From: an uncultured Granulosicoccus sp.
Lineage (GTDB): Bacteria; Pseudomonadota; Gammaproteobacteria; Granulosicoccales; Granulosicoccaceae
Length of the DNA stretch: 64,000 bases
Assembly (NCBI GenBank): GCA_937924505.1
Contig: CALDSR010000039.1
Location: 1 to 64,000 of the forward strand
Reading direction: 5' to 3'
Shown here: piece after piece, positions 50,681 through 59,696 of the stretch
How positions within the stretch are numbered: the first letter of the stretch is position 1
How the letters are laid out: every line of letters starts with the position of its first letter
Program-made: the position numbers and the translations under genes
Notes under the pieces: generated by a model
Told to the model about the DNA's origin: nothing
The model's database searches: none
What the model saw: only the letters and a program-made list of their open reading frames with translations

Positions 50681-52594
50681 ATGGAAGAGAAAAACGAAAT
50701 CTCGTTTGACGATTTTGACGAGCTAATCAACCCAAGACCTGACGAATGTGATTTTGATCGAATAGTGGAAAGATCTTTATCCCGTCGGGAGGTGTTGAAA
50801 GGAATACTCGCCGTAGGCGGTGTCGCCACACTGGGTTCTTTTGCACTGCCTGAAGAGGCTGTAGCCGCAAGTTCACGATTCGCGTTTACGCAAATTCCAG
50901 CCAATACACTGGATGACATCACTGTACCTCAAGGCTATGTCGCGCAAATCGTCGCGCGCTGGGGCGATCCTTTGTGGAGTGGCGTTCCAGAGTTTGATCA
51001 TGCGACACGAGGTACTGCCAAGGATCAAGAAATGGCTTTCGGCGATAATATCGACGGAATGGATGTGTTTTCCCATGAAGGGCATACGCTTCTGGTCGTA
51101 AACAATGAATATACAAACCGAGACATCATGTGGGGCAATCGTGAAGAGGCAAAACCTGCGTCTGAAGATGATCTGCTCAAAGGCAAGATGGCTCACGGTC
51201 TGACCGTTGTCGAAATTGCGCAAGATGGAACTGAATGGTCGATTGTCAAGGATAGCCCTTTCAATCGTCGTGTTACGCCGGATACGGAAATGGCTATCAC
51301 TGGGCCTGCAAAAGGGCACGAGCTGATGAAAACGGCTGATGATCCAAGCGGGACAACATCACTGGGTACGTGGAACAATTGCGGCAACGGTGCGACACCG
51401 TGGGGAACTTATTTAGCCTGTGAAGAAAATTTCAATGGCTACTTCTCGGCGGCGTCCGCAGAGGCGGCTGAGGCCGCTGGTACGGAAGTGCACCAGGTTT
51501 CCGCTGAATTGCAACGCTACGGTGTCTCCGCAAAAGACTGGGGATACGGTTGGGCAAAAATCGATGATCGATTCGATGTGGAAAAAACGCCCAATGAACC
51601 GAATCGTTGCGGCTATGTCGTCGAACTTGATCCGAGTAATCCTGATTCGACGCCAAAGAAACGTACTGCGCTTGGTCGGTTCAAGCATGAGAATGCTGAG
51701 ATGGTGATCAATAGCGATGGCCGCGTTGTTGTCTATATGGGTGATGACGAGCGGGGTGAGTTTCTGTATCGCTACGTTTCCAATGGTGTTTATGCGCCGG
51801 GTGGGGAAACAGATTCCTTGATGGAAGATGGCAAATTATATGCAGCCAAGTTTCATGAAAATGGCGCCGGTGAGTGGTTGGAGTTATCACCGGAAACATC
51901 GGGAATGGCCTCCATGGCGGAAGTGTGTATCCATACTCGAATCGCGGCATCAACGGTTGGTGCGACGACAATGGACCGGCCTGAGTGGGTTGCTGCAAAT
52001 CCGAACTCTCCCGAAGTGTATGTTGCACTGACCAACAACAAAAATCGCGGTGTCAAACCAAATGCAGGCGGTGATCTAACACCGGCTGGCGGCCCTAACC
52101 CGCGTGAAAAAAACATATATGGTCAAGTGGTTCGTTGGCGCCCCAATAGTGGCGACCATACCGCGACTGGGTTTGCCTGGGATATCTACGCCTTGGCCGG
52201 CAATCCAGTGATTGGCACGGGTCCTGACGCCGGATCTGACAACATCAATGAAGATAATATGTTTAATTCACCCGACGGTTTGAAGTTTGATTCAAATGGC
52301 TTTCTCTGGATTCAGACAGACGGCAATTACTCCAATCAAGAAGCCTTTGCCGGGCAAGGAAATAACCAGATGCTGGCAGGTGACCCAAGGACCGGCGAAA
52401 TTCGACGCTTCCTGGTTGGCCCCAAGGAAGCCGAAGTCACTGGCTTAACCTGGAGCGCTGACAAGCGCACAATGTTCGTCGGCATACAGCACCCCGGCGA
52501 ACGTGGTAATGGCAATTGGCCGGAGGGTGGCGATTCTGTCCCACGCTCAGCGGTTATTGCTGTTCGGCGTGAGGATGGGCAGGTCGTGGGCTGA
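50681..52594 (+). CDS. phoX: PhoX-family phosphatase (DUF839), Tat-exported
   Basis: 637 residues. An N-terminal extension ends in the twin-arginine motif SRREVLKGILAVGGVATLGSFA with a cleavage site near AVAA, marking Tat export of a folded, metal-loaded enzyme. DUF839 features: GDPLWSGVPEFD, LLVVNNEYTN, GTWNNCGNGATPWGTYLACEENFNGYF, MGDDERGEFLYRYVS and DGLKFDSNGFLWIQTDG. PhoX enzymes are Ca/Fe alkaline phosphatases. GGAG lies 6 bases before ATG 50681, better placed than ATG 50657. A Pho box upstream agrees with phosphate control. Confidence 0.87.
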   Translation: MEEKNEISFDDFDELINPRPDECDFDRIVERSLSRREVLKGILAVGGVATLGSFALPEEAVAASSRFAFTQIPANTLDDITVPQGYVAQIVARWGDPLWSGVPEFDHATRGTAKDQEMAFGDNIDGMDVFSHEGHTLLVVNNEYTNRDIMWGNREEAKPASEDDLLKGKMAHGLTVVEIAQDGTEWSIVKDSPFNRRVTPDTEMAITGPAKGHELMKTADDPSGTTSLGTWNNCGNGATPWGTYLACEENFNGYFSAASAEAAEAAGTEVHQVSAELQRYGVSAKDWGYGWAKIDDRFDVEKTPNEPNRCGYVVELDPSNPDSTPKKRTALGRFKHENAEMVINSDGRVVVYMGDDERGEFLYRYVSNGVYAPGGETDSLMEDGKLYAAKFHENGAGEWLELSPETSGMASMAEVCIHTRIAASTVGATTMDRPEWVAANPNSPEVYVALTNNKNRGVKPNAGGDLTPAGGPNPREKNIYGQVVRWRPNSGDHTATGFAWDIYALAGNPVIGTGPDAGSDNINEDNMFNSPDGLKFDSNGFLWIQTDGNYSNQEAFAGQGNNQMLAGDPRTGEIRRFLVGPKEAEVTGLTWSADKRTMFVGIQHPGERGNGNWPEGGDSVPRSAVIAVRREDGQVVG

Positions 52595-52630
52595 CGTTGA
52601 GGGGGCAGGCACTGCAAGATTTGGCTGGCC

Positions 52631-52658
52631 AGGTGCGGCCGGCGAGGTGCGGCCGGCG
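52631..52658 (+). repeat. 14-bp GC-rich tandem repeat
   Basis: AGGTGCGGCCGGCG occurs twice in a row (52631-52644, 52645-52658) in the convergent spacer between phoX and the dehydrogenase operon. Its GC content is well above the surroundings. Confidence 0.6.
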
Positions 52659-52681
52659 AGGCCCCGATCCCGTCAGAGATG

Positions 52682-52713
52682 TCAGAAAAGCCCATAAATG
52701 CGAGTTTTTCTGA
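52682..52713. terminator. Bidirectional terminator-like hairpin
   Basis: TCAGAAAA (52682-52689) pairs with TTTTCTGA (52706-52713) around a 16-base loop between two converging genes. Both strands therefore present a stem flanked by A/T runs, as in bidirectional terminators, although the stem is A/T rich and the loop large. Confidence 0.4.
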
Positions 52714-52728
52714 TCTATCCGCCACTCA

Positions 52729-54114
52729 CTATCTATTCTGGTTATCCGCTGAAGCGAGGTCTGCAATGGTGATCGGTTTGATGGGCGGACGTATCTTGTA
52801 GTAGCCAATCTCATCGATGGGTACCTTGCGTTGATCTGCGATAATCTCACTGACTGTCAACCCGCAATAACGCCCTTGGCAAGGACCCATTCCCGGGCGA
52901 CCGAATGACTTGGTCTGATTCGGGCCGAGACAGCCTAAATCAACATAGTGGCGTATATCGCCGGCAGTTATCTCTTCGCATCGACAGACGATGGTGTCAT
53001 TTTCAGGCGTCAGGAATTCGTGCGACGGGGCATAGAGTCGATCAATAAACTTACGTGCTGATTTAAGTGGTGCAAGTTTTTTTTGTGCTGTCCGAATCAT
53101 TGCATGTGCGGTTTTTCTATCAGTAATGCCTAGTGAAAGCGCGGCCGACCAGGCCGCGATCGCACCTTGTAGTTCAGCTGCAGCCGCCCCGAATATACCT
53201 GCACCATCACCGGCGATATATAACCAGTCATATTCACTTCTGCCGTATTCATCGATGCGTGGGTACCAACAATGCTGATCAGCTTGCCATTCATGCGTCA
53301 AGTCAAGCTGACGCGTTATCTGTACATCAGGTACAACCCCCGTATGAATACCGAGTACTTTGCAGGGGATTTCGTGTGTCGCTCCCTTTGATTCAAACGT
53401 CAAACCTGTAATGGAATTTTCGCCGATGGCGGCTAACGATGTTGCGTGGCGAAAATGAGGTATTTTATGTTTACGTAATACAGCTAATAAACCGAGACCA
53501 TCACGTAACATTTTCTTTGATCTGAACAGGCTCGGCAAAAATGTCATTGCTGTATGTCTGTTGACTCTGGGAGTCGTTTCCACAACCGCTGAGAGTTGGC
53601 CGCCCGCATCGATAATTTGTCTGGCCAGTAGCAACAGCAGTGGACCACTTCCTGCCAGAACAAAATCCTGGTCAGGTATCAGCCCAGCCGTTTTTAATGC
53701 GATCTGAATGCCGCCTGCGGTCATGACTCCCGGCAGGGTCCATCCGGGAAACGGCATGGGTCTTTCAAGCGCACCGGTCGCGAGGATAGTTTGTTCAGCG
53801 TGCACAGAGGATGATTTCGTAGATCCTGTGTAGTAAACCGTTCCGTCTTCCGATATTTGCCAGACCGTTGTACCAGGTAATACACAGATGGACGGGTGAT
53901 CAATACCAGTGATTAACTTGCGTCCAAGTACGTATTCCGGGCCGAGCACCGTCAGCAATTCATGGCTGGCGTTTTTAACGCCACGATAAATCTGTCCGCC
54001 CGGACTCGGCTGATCATCAAGCACAAGAGTATCGATACCCAAGGTAGCTGCTACTTGCGCGGCGGCCATGCCAGCGGGACCTGCGCCTATGATGACGAGC
54101 TGTCTCTTAGTCAT
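52729..54114 (-). CDS. HcnB/OoxA-like FAD/NAD-binding dehydrogenase subunit with BFD-type iron-sulfur domain
   Basis: 461 residues. GAGPAGMAAAQVAATLGID opens an FAD domain; GALERPMPFPGWTLPGVMTAGG and IAGDGAGIFGAAAAELQG are typical of the family; the C-terminus has IVCRCEEITAGD and GMGPCQGRYCGLTV, the four-Cys [2Fe-2S] BFD-like motif. It resembles HcnB and opine oxidase subunit A, and forms a set with the next two genes. ATG 54114 overlaps the preceding stop by 8 bases. A periplasm-facing or membrane-linked amino acid/opine dehydrogenase is likely; the substrate is unknown. Confidence 0.85.
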   Translation of the reverse strand: MTKRQLVIIGAGPAGMAAAQVAATLGIDTLVLDDQPSPGGQIYRGVKNASHELLTVLGPEYVLGRKLITGIDHPSICVLPGTTVWQISEDGTVYYTGSTKSSSVHAEQTILATGALERPMPFPGWTLPGVMTAGGIQIALKTAGLIPDQDFVLAGSGPLLLLLARQIIDAGGQLSAVVETTPRVNRHTAMTFLPSLFRSKKMLRDGLGLLAVLRKHKIPHFRHATSLAAIGENSITGLTFESKGATHEIPCKVLGIHTGVVPDVQITRQLDLTHEWQADQHCWYPRIDEYGRSEYDWLYIAGDGAGIFGAAAAELQGAIAAWSAALSLGITDRKTAHAMIRTAQKKLAPLKSARKFIDRLYAPSHEFLTPENDTIVCRCEEITAGDIRHYVDLGCLGPNQTKSFGRPGMGPCQGRYCGLTVSEIIADQRKVPIDEIGYYKIRPPIKPITIADLASADNQNR

Positions 54115-54424
54115 CGTGGACGAGCTCACGCGCGCCGAGCATCCGGCGCACCTGCATGCCGGGTGACACTAGTTCAACACACGCCTGCCGGTTTGGCCTG
54201 TGGTTGATTTCCACGAGGCATTCGAAGCATGTTCCCATCATGCAATAGGGTGCTCGGGTTGATCCGCTAACCGGTGTCGTACGGGTAAAGTCAATTCCGT
54301 TAGCCAGTAAGGTTGCTGCAACTGTCTCGCCGTCGATAGCGGGCAGGGACTTTCCCTCAAATTCAATGGTGAGTGGTTTGGCATCACTGAGAATGATTCG
54401 TTTAAACCGCGAATCGTTGGCCAT
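54107..54424 (-). CDS. HcnA-like [2Fe-2S] subunit
   Basis: 105 residues of a small ferredoxin-like subunit: GETVAATLLANGIDFTRTTPVSGSTRAPYCMMGTCFECLVEINHRPNRQACVELVSPGM. The spacing CMMGTCFECLV...C is the [2Fe-2S] site of HcnA and opine-oxidase gamma-like subunits. GGGGAG is 6 bases before ATG 54424. It overlaps both neighbours (23 and 8 bases), giving a coupled beta-gamma-alpha operon. Confidence 0.87.
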   Translation of the reverse strand: MANDSRFKRIILSDAKPLTIEFEGKSLPAIDGETVAATLLANGIDFTRTTPVSGSTRAPYCMMGTCFECLVEINHRPNRQACVELVSPGMQVRRMLGARELVHDD

Positions 54425-55496
54425 TGAAGCTCCCCACATGTTCAGGCATTACGTCATTGGCCATCCAGGGAGCCAACACTAGTGCGTGAACCGCCGCCAG
54501 GGTTATACCGCTATGGCAGGTCACAATATAGGCACCCGGATGAGTACTCGATTGCTGATAGATCGGATAACCGTCAGGGGTCATGACGCGTAATGCAGCC
54601 CACATTCTGATGACGCGTAGCTGCGACAGTATTGGATATATCTTCGCTGCGCGATTTGCAATACGGGCAGTGACGTCAGCAGATGTGTTGTCATTGAACC
54701 CGACATTCTCACTGGAGTCGCCAATTTGAATTGATCCTTCACCTACCTGGCGAATTTGCACTGACGGATATTTGATGAAAGGCGCTACGCGCTCACAGAT
54801 CAGTAACTGCCCGCGGTTGGGTGAAACCGGAACATCGAGCCCGACAAAATGGCCGAGTTTCCGGTTTTCCAAACCTGCGGCCAAAACAACTTTTTCAGCC
54901 TGTATGTTGCGAGGGCCTTTTATTTGAAAACCGTTTGTATTCTTTATGATTTCAGTGACGCTATGTCCATTGATGATAGAACCGCCTCGTGCCTGGAAGT
55001 CCGCATACAGGGCGCGCAAAAGATACAAGGGATTGACATGTCCATCCTCTGAGCAATACGTAGCGCCAAGCACCGATGAACCAATCTCCGGAATCATTTT
55101 CTTCAGTGATGCGTGGTCGAGGTACTCAAACGGATAATCACCACCAAGCGACCGTTTTATTCGCTCCAGACGCGCAACACCGTCAACCGCTTCCTCGCTG
55201 CTCAGGCAAAAATCCACGCCACCGGCTTGGGATAATTCCAGATCAAGCCCCGTGGCATCTTCAAGCTCTTTGGCAAATGTTGGCCACAATGCAGCGGAGC
55301 GACGAGTCCAATGTGTATAGGCGGGCAGACCATCACCTTTGCCTTGCACCCATATCAGCCCAAAGTTACCCCTGGAAGCGCGCGTGGCGGCGTCACCTTC
55401 ATCAAGGAGTACCACCTGGTGCCCAATTCGTTGTAAACCCCAGGCCATGGATATACCCAGTACACCGCCGCCAATGATTGCAAATTGAGTTTCCAC
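54402..55496 (-). CDS. HcnC/OoxB-like FAD-dependent dehydrogenase subunit
   Basis: About 364 residues, DAO fold: QFAIIGGGVLGISMAWGLQRIGHQVVLLDEGDAATRASRGNFGLIWVQGKG, a mid-protein oxidoreductase core, and SHPGAYIVTCHSGITLAAVHALVLAPWM near the end. The catalytic flavoprotein of the three-subunit set. GTG 55496 puts the FAD motif five residues in, as in relatives; GTG 55556 would add 20 unmatched residues. Neither start has a clear ribosome site. Cyanide synthesis is possible by homology but unlikely without further support. Confidence 0.82.
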   Translation of the reverse strand: METQFAIIGGGVLGISMAWGLQRIGHQVVLLDEGDAATRASRGNFGLIWVQGKGDGLPAYTHWTRRSAALWPTFAKELEDATGLDLELSQAGGVDFCLSSEEAVDGVARLERIKRSLGGDYPFEYLDHASLKKMIPEIGSSVLGATYCSEDGHVNPLYLLRALYADFQARGGSIINGHSVTEIIKNTNGFQIKGPRNIQAEKVVLAAGLENRKLGHFVGLDVPVSPNRGQLLICERVAPFIKYPSVQIRQVGEGSIQIGDSSENVGFNDNTSADVTARIANRAAKIYPILSQLRVIRMWAALRVMTPDGYPIYQQSSTHPGAYIVTCHSGITLAAVHALVLAPWMANDVMPEHVGSFNGQRFAV

Positions 55497-55589
55497 GTAT
55501 TCTGGGCGAGCATGCCAATGCGCTTCAGGCGAACGCAGGCTGGCAGGGAGTAGCACGCAATGTTGCCTTCAGTGATTTAAAATCAATGC

Positions 55590-55799
55590 TCATTTGTGCA
55601 TGAGTGCCGTTACCGCGCCGTAGGTCGAGACACAATAGGGAACCATGTAAGTCAACAGACATTTACCCAGTTCGAACTTTGACATGTCCCCGACCGCATC
55701 GCCTTGATTGATCAAATTCAGAATGGTGCCAACAATGGCGGCAATAATCAGCGATCGTTTTACAATGTCACTGCGTCTTGCCAGCTGAAAAAAATTCAT
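55590..55799 (-). CDS. nrtS: NrtS-like small membrane protein
   Basis: 69 residues with two hydrophobic helices: KRSLIIAAIVGTILNLINQGDA and LGKCLLTYMVPYCVSTYGAVTAL. The combination GTILNLINQGDA and LVPYCVSTYGAV is characteristic of the NrtS family, described as nitrate/nitrite transporters working as dimers. AGG lies 7 bases before ATG 55799. It sits between the dehydrogenase operon and an MFS gene, both on the same strand. Confidence 0.8.
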   Translation of the reverse strand: MNFFQLARRSDIVKRSLIIAAIVGTILNLINQGDAVGDMSKFELGKCLLTYMVPYCVSTYGAVTALMHK

Positions 55800-55814
55800 A
55801 TGTAGCCTATCACC

Positions 55815-57461
55815 TCAACGGAGCTCTTTATATACATTTTTTATATAAGGGTCCGCTTGTTTGGGAACTGTCTGTCGTTCAATCATACGACGAACGTGGG
55901 GTGGCTTGGTTCCTTGATGCAATTTGTTCAATGTCTCAGAAACACTGGAATCAGACTTGGTTCTTCGTTGATTGTGACGGATATATTCAACCCAGGTTGC
56001 CACATAATATTTTTCCGTCCAGATATTAGGTTGTTCAAGATCCCGCAGCAGTGACCAGCGTCGAGCACCGTCTCGTTTTCGGATTCTGCGTCTCAAGGTC
56101 ATCGCATCAAGAAAACTTGGAACGTCGTGTTCCCGAATATCAAAATCGATGGTAATCATGATAGGCCCGGTTTGCGGTTTTAGCTGTACAGCCAGTTTTG
56201 GCTCTATAAATTGATCAAGCGGATCCAGGTTCAGGCGATCGAATTCAGGCAACGGGGACTTCAGGCACGCAAGGACGCCCAGGACCACGGTCACGGCTGA
56301 GGTGATCAGCGCGACTTTCAGGTCATACGACTGGGCGATCAGACCCCACAGCCAGCTGCCGAGCGCCAAACCTGCGGCGTTGCACATCATGTACAGCGAC
56401 ATGGCTCGTCCGACAACCCAGCGTGGCGTAGATAGCTGCAAGGACACATTGAGCAATGCGTTGGTGGTGACCCAACAGGCACCACATAGCAGAAGCGCTA
56501 GTCCGGCAAGCGTCAAACTGTGACCGATGGACAGCAACAGCGTTCCTAGCGCGGTACCGACAAAAGTCGTGCGAATAATGGTTTCGTTGTCGAACCTTGC
56601 TCGAATACGGGAATTGGCAAACGCACCGCCGACTGCACCCAAGCCAAAGAATCCGAGTAAAAATCCGTAGGTAGACGCGCTTCCCTGAAGAAGATCGCGT
56701 GCGATAAGTGGCAGCAAAGCTTGCACAGCAACAGCCGTCAATCCAAACAGGCTGCCACGCAAAATGATTCTCAATAGATTTGGCGACAAACTGACGTACC
56801 GAAAGCCTGCCCCAGTGGCACGCACAAAACGTTCACGAGGCAGGGCAAGGGCAATCTTTGGTTTTCGCCAAAACGCCAGAACCAGTATCAGTGCCACGTA
56901 GCTCAGTGAATTTATCGCAAAAGCGGCGGCTGCACCCGCTGCGACAATGACCAGGCCACCCAAGGCTGGTCCGATACTGCGCATGATGTTGAATGACATG
57001 CCATTCGCCATCACCGCGGAAGGTACCTGTTCGCGAGGCACGATATCACCGACGGAGGCTTGCCAGGAGGGATTGTGCAGCGCTCCGCCGCAACCGATCA
57101 GGAATGTAAAGATGAGCAATAACCAAGGGGTAAGAAAGCTGAAGTAGGTGGTCAACGTTAAGCCAAGGGAGGCGACCAGCATCAGACATTGCGCGATGAG
57201 CATGATGCGACGCCTGTCATAGTTGTCTGCCAGCACACCGGCAAAAAGCGACAAGGCGACGATCGGTAATGAGGTTGATGCGGTAACCAGCGCGACCATT
57301 GACTGAGAATCAGTCAGTGTGGTCATTGTCCAGCCAGCTGCGACTATCTGGATAAGCCCGCCCAGATTCGAAATCAGTGTCGCAAACCAAAGCGATCGAA
57401 AGACCGGGTTGCCAAACGGTGCCAGCGGCGTTGAAACAGCAGGAGTACCTGCAGAGTTCAT
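55815..57461 (-). CDS. MFS transporter with cytoplasmic C-terminal domain (MFS_3/EntS-like)
   Basis: 548 residues. The first 410 or so form a twelve-span exporter of the MFS_3/enterobactin-exporter type (NPVFRSLWFATLISNLGGLIQ; LADNYDRRRIMLIAQ; NPSWQASVGDIVPREQVPSAVMANG). The last 130 residues are soluble: ITIDFDIREHDVPSFLDAM, an alpha/beta-barrel-like start, then a charged tail. This tail is known in part of the family and probably cytoplasmic. Substrate unknown, possibly siderophores or lipophilic compounds. Confidence 0.88.
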   Translation of the reverse strand: MNSAGTPAVSTPLAPFGNPVFRSLWFATLISNLGGLIQIVAAGWTMTTLTDSQSMVALVTASTSLPIVALSLFAGVLADNYDRRRIMLIAQCLMLVASLGLTLTTYFSFLTPWLLLIFTFLIGCGGALHNPSWQASVGDIVPREQVPSAVMANGMSFNIMRSIGPALGGLVIVAAGAAAAFAINSLSYVALILVLAFWRKPKIALALPRERFVRATGAGFRYVSLSPNLLRIILRGSLFGLTAVAVQALLPLIARDLLQGSASTYGFLLGFFGLGAVGGAFANSRIRARFDNETIIRTTFVGTALGTLLLSIGHSLTLAGLALLLCGACWVTTNALLNVSLQLSTPRWVVGRAMSLYMMCNAAGLALGSWLWGLIAQSYDLKVALITSAVTVVLGVLACLKSPLPEFDRLNLDPLDQFIEPKLAVQLKPQTGPIMITIDFDIREHDVPSFLDAMTLRRRIRKRDGARRWSLLRDLEQPNIWTEKYYVATWVEYIRHNQRRTKSDSSVSETLNKLHQGTKPPHVRRMIERQTVPKQADPYIKNVYKELR

Positions 57462-57681
57462 GATTTTTTCTTGGCGTTTTCGAAAACGTTATCGATGGTC
57501 AGGGGATGCTAATAGCGCACGTCGCAAGCTAGGGTATCAGCTAGAACAATCAATTATTGGCAAACGTCCCGTGACGCTTGATCCTCCGACAGCGCTGAAT
57601 CAAGTCGCACTGATTCGTGATCACAGGACCCCTATTTAGTACAATGGTGCTAACGATGCATCCAGAGCTCTTGACATTTCG

Positions 57682-59553
57682 ATGACCAATCAGACTAAAA
57701 CCGTGATTTTCGACAAAAATCCTGGTCGCAATGCTCAAACCTACGGCATTGCCCGCGAGCTTGATACCGATATGGATCTGATCCACGAGCCCTCGGTTGG
57801 CGTTATTGGAACCAAAGGCGACAGTCAGTGTTATCTGGGTGTGCAACGGAAGGTTGAGGCCATCCATGAGCATTTACGTCAGCGCCTGGGTCGAGGTGAC
57901 GGGAAAATGCCTATGCGCCTCGTCCAACCAGAATATACGGTGGCGACCTCGGATGGCATGCGCAATGGCACTCGCGAAATGCGCTACTCGCTGATCGGCC
58001 GCGAAGTGACACATGACACCGTCTGTGAGCATCTCAGCGCGAGTGGTCTGGAAGGGACCATTGCAGTTGTCGCATGCGACAAGCCACCGGTGGGTACCCT
58101 GGCTGGTTTGCTGGAACACAACCGGCCGGCCATCATCATGTCAGATGGTCCCATTCGCCCAGGCAAGGACTCGGCAACCGAGCAGGCCATTGATATCGTC
58201 ACTGTTTTTCAGGTGGCGGGGCATGATGATGAGGATTACAAGCAGCGCCTTTCTCGGGAAGCGTGCCCGGGTTACGGCAGCTGTGGCGGCATGTTCACCT
58301 ATAACACGATGCAAACCTTTATTGGTGTCGTCGGAATGCAGCCTTTACACATGGTGGCCCCGCCATCAGACGATGCTCGCCGTTTAAAAGAATTTCCCGA
58401 ACAACTCGTCAGCTACCTGCAAGGCATGATCGAACGTGGTGATACACCACGCGACATCGTTAGTCGTGATGCTATTCGAAATGCGGTGATTGTCTCGATG
58501 GCGGTTGGTGGATCAACCAACGTCATGTTGCACGCACCGGAAATTGCACGTGCCGCAGGTTTTGCCAGCTTCTCTGACGAAATCATGTCCCCCCAGGAAT
58601 TTAACCACTTGTCGCAAAATGTGGTTCCCGTGTTAACGGATGCACGTCCGTACGGCACCTATTCCATGGTTGATATCGATGAGAAAGGCGGCGTGCAAGT
58701 GATTGTCAAAACCTTGATGGATGCCGGCTTGCTCAATGGAGAAACACTGACATGTACCGGTGAGACATTGGCAGAGCAGGTCGCACGACTAAACACGACT
58801 GAACCGGATGGAACCGTAGTGTATACGGTTGAAAAGCCTTACAAGCCGACTGGTGGACTACGTGTGCTGGGCGGTAATCTGTCGCCCGAGTTCAGTGCTG
58901 TTTTAAAACTTGCAGGCGTGGAAGGTGGTTTGGAAAACAATCGCTTTGTTGGTCATGCCCGAATCTTCAATGGCGAGCAAGACTTGCTCAACGCATTGGA
59001 ATCCAAGCCTGAGCAATTTTCTGATCATGACATGGTGATCGTGCGTTATGAGGGGCCAAGTGGTGCGCCCGGTATGCCTGAAATGCTTGACTCGACGTCT
59101 CGTATAACAACCTTGTGTCGTGAAAAGAATATCGTGGTCGGCCTGATGACCGATGCGCGTTTTTCTGGTGGCTCGGTTGGACTTGTGATTGGCCACGTCG
59201 GACCAGAAGCTGCGCTAGGTGGGCCGATCGCGTTTCTCGAAAACGGTGATGAAATTGTTGTTGACCTTGACACCAATGAAATCAATTGCCCCGCTTTGGC
59301 CGATGCGTCGACGTTTGAAACTCGCAAGGCAAAATGGGAAAAAGAAGTTGCGGACAATGATGGAATGCATCCCTTGTGTGGAGATGTTGATACGCGATTG
59401 CTGAACCGCATGCGTATGTCGGCTGTATCCGCTGTCTATGGCGCAGGTATGCACCCCGATAGAAAACTCTGGGTGCCTCAGCAAAGAAAAGCCGAAAAGA
59501 GTGGCTTCGTACCACAGAACAAATACCGGAAAGGATCGCAAAAAGCGTTTTGA
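57682..59553 (+). CDS. IlvD/Edd-family dehydratase
   Basis: 623 residues of the dihydroxyacid/sugar-acid dehydratase family. Iron-sulfur ligand motifs: CDKPPVGTLAGLLEHNRPAIIMSDGPIRPG (second Cys) and CPGYGSCGGMFTYNTMQTFIGVVGMQ (third Cys); the first Cys is probably Cys57 in GDSQCYLG. Others: VSMAVGGSTNVMLHAPEIARAAG, YEGPSGAPGMPEML and TDARFSGGSVGLVIGHVGPEA. It lacks the exact IlvD signatures, so a sugar-acid substrate (C5/C6 aldonate) is likelier than branched-chain synthesis. Weak ribosome site before ATG 57682. Confidence 0.87.
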   Translation: MTNQTKTVIFDKNPGRNAQTYGIARELDTDMDLIHEPSVGVIGTKGDSQCYLGVQRKVEAIHEHLRQRLGRGDGKMPMRLVQPEYTVATSDGMRNGTREMRYSLIGREVTHDTVCEHLSASGLEGTIAVVACDKPPVGTLAGLLEHNRPAIIMSDGPIRPGKDSATEQAIDIVTVFQVAGHDDEDYKQRLSREACPGYGSCGGMFTYNTMQTFIGVVGMQPLHMVAPPSDDARRLKEFPEQLVSYLQGMIERGDTPRDIVSRDAIRNAVIVSMAVGGSTNVMLHAPEIARAAGFASFSDEIMSPQEFNHLSQNVVPVLTDARPYGTYSMVDIDEKGGVQVIVKTLMDAGLLNGETLTCTGETLAEQVARLNTTEPDGTVVYTVEKPYKPTGGLRVLGGNLSPEFSAVLKLAGVEGGLENNRFVGHARIFNGEQDLLNALESKPEQFSDHDMVIVRYEGPSGAPGMPEMLDSTSRITTLCREKNIVVGLMTDARFSGGSVGLVIGHVGPEAALGGPIAFLENGDEIVVDLDTNEINCPALADASTFETRKAKWEKEVADNDGMHPLCGDVDTRLLNRMRMSAVSAVYGAGMHPDRKLWVPQQRKAEKSGFVPQNKYRKGSQKAF

Positions 59554-59696
59554 AAACGGGTAACGATACCTGCTGGCCCACTTGATTACGGATGAACTGA
59601 AGCCCTGGATAACGCTCATCGGCGAGCTATTGGTATTTGTGACTAGTCCTGCTATCGTAATTCTGAAAACTGATTCCGATTCAGGTGCCGGGCGCA

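Noticed and set aside
54402..55496. Calling the three-subunit set hydrogen cyanide synthase
   Set aside because: The architecture also fits opine and amino acid dehydrogenases; nothing in the sequence singles out HCN formation.
57682..59553. Naming the dehydratase IlvD or D-xylonate dehydratase
   Set aside because: It has the family cluster motifs but not the specific signatures of IlvD or the YjhG/YagF enzymes as I know them, so only the family is stated.
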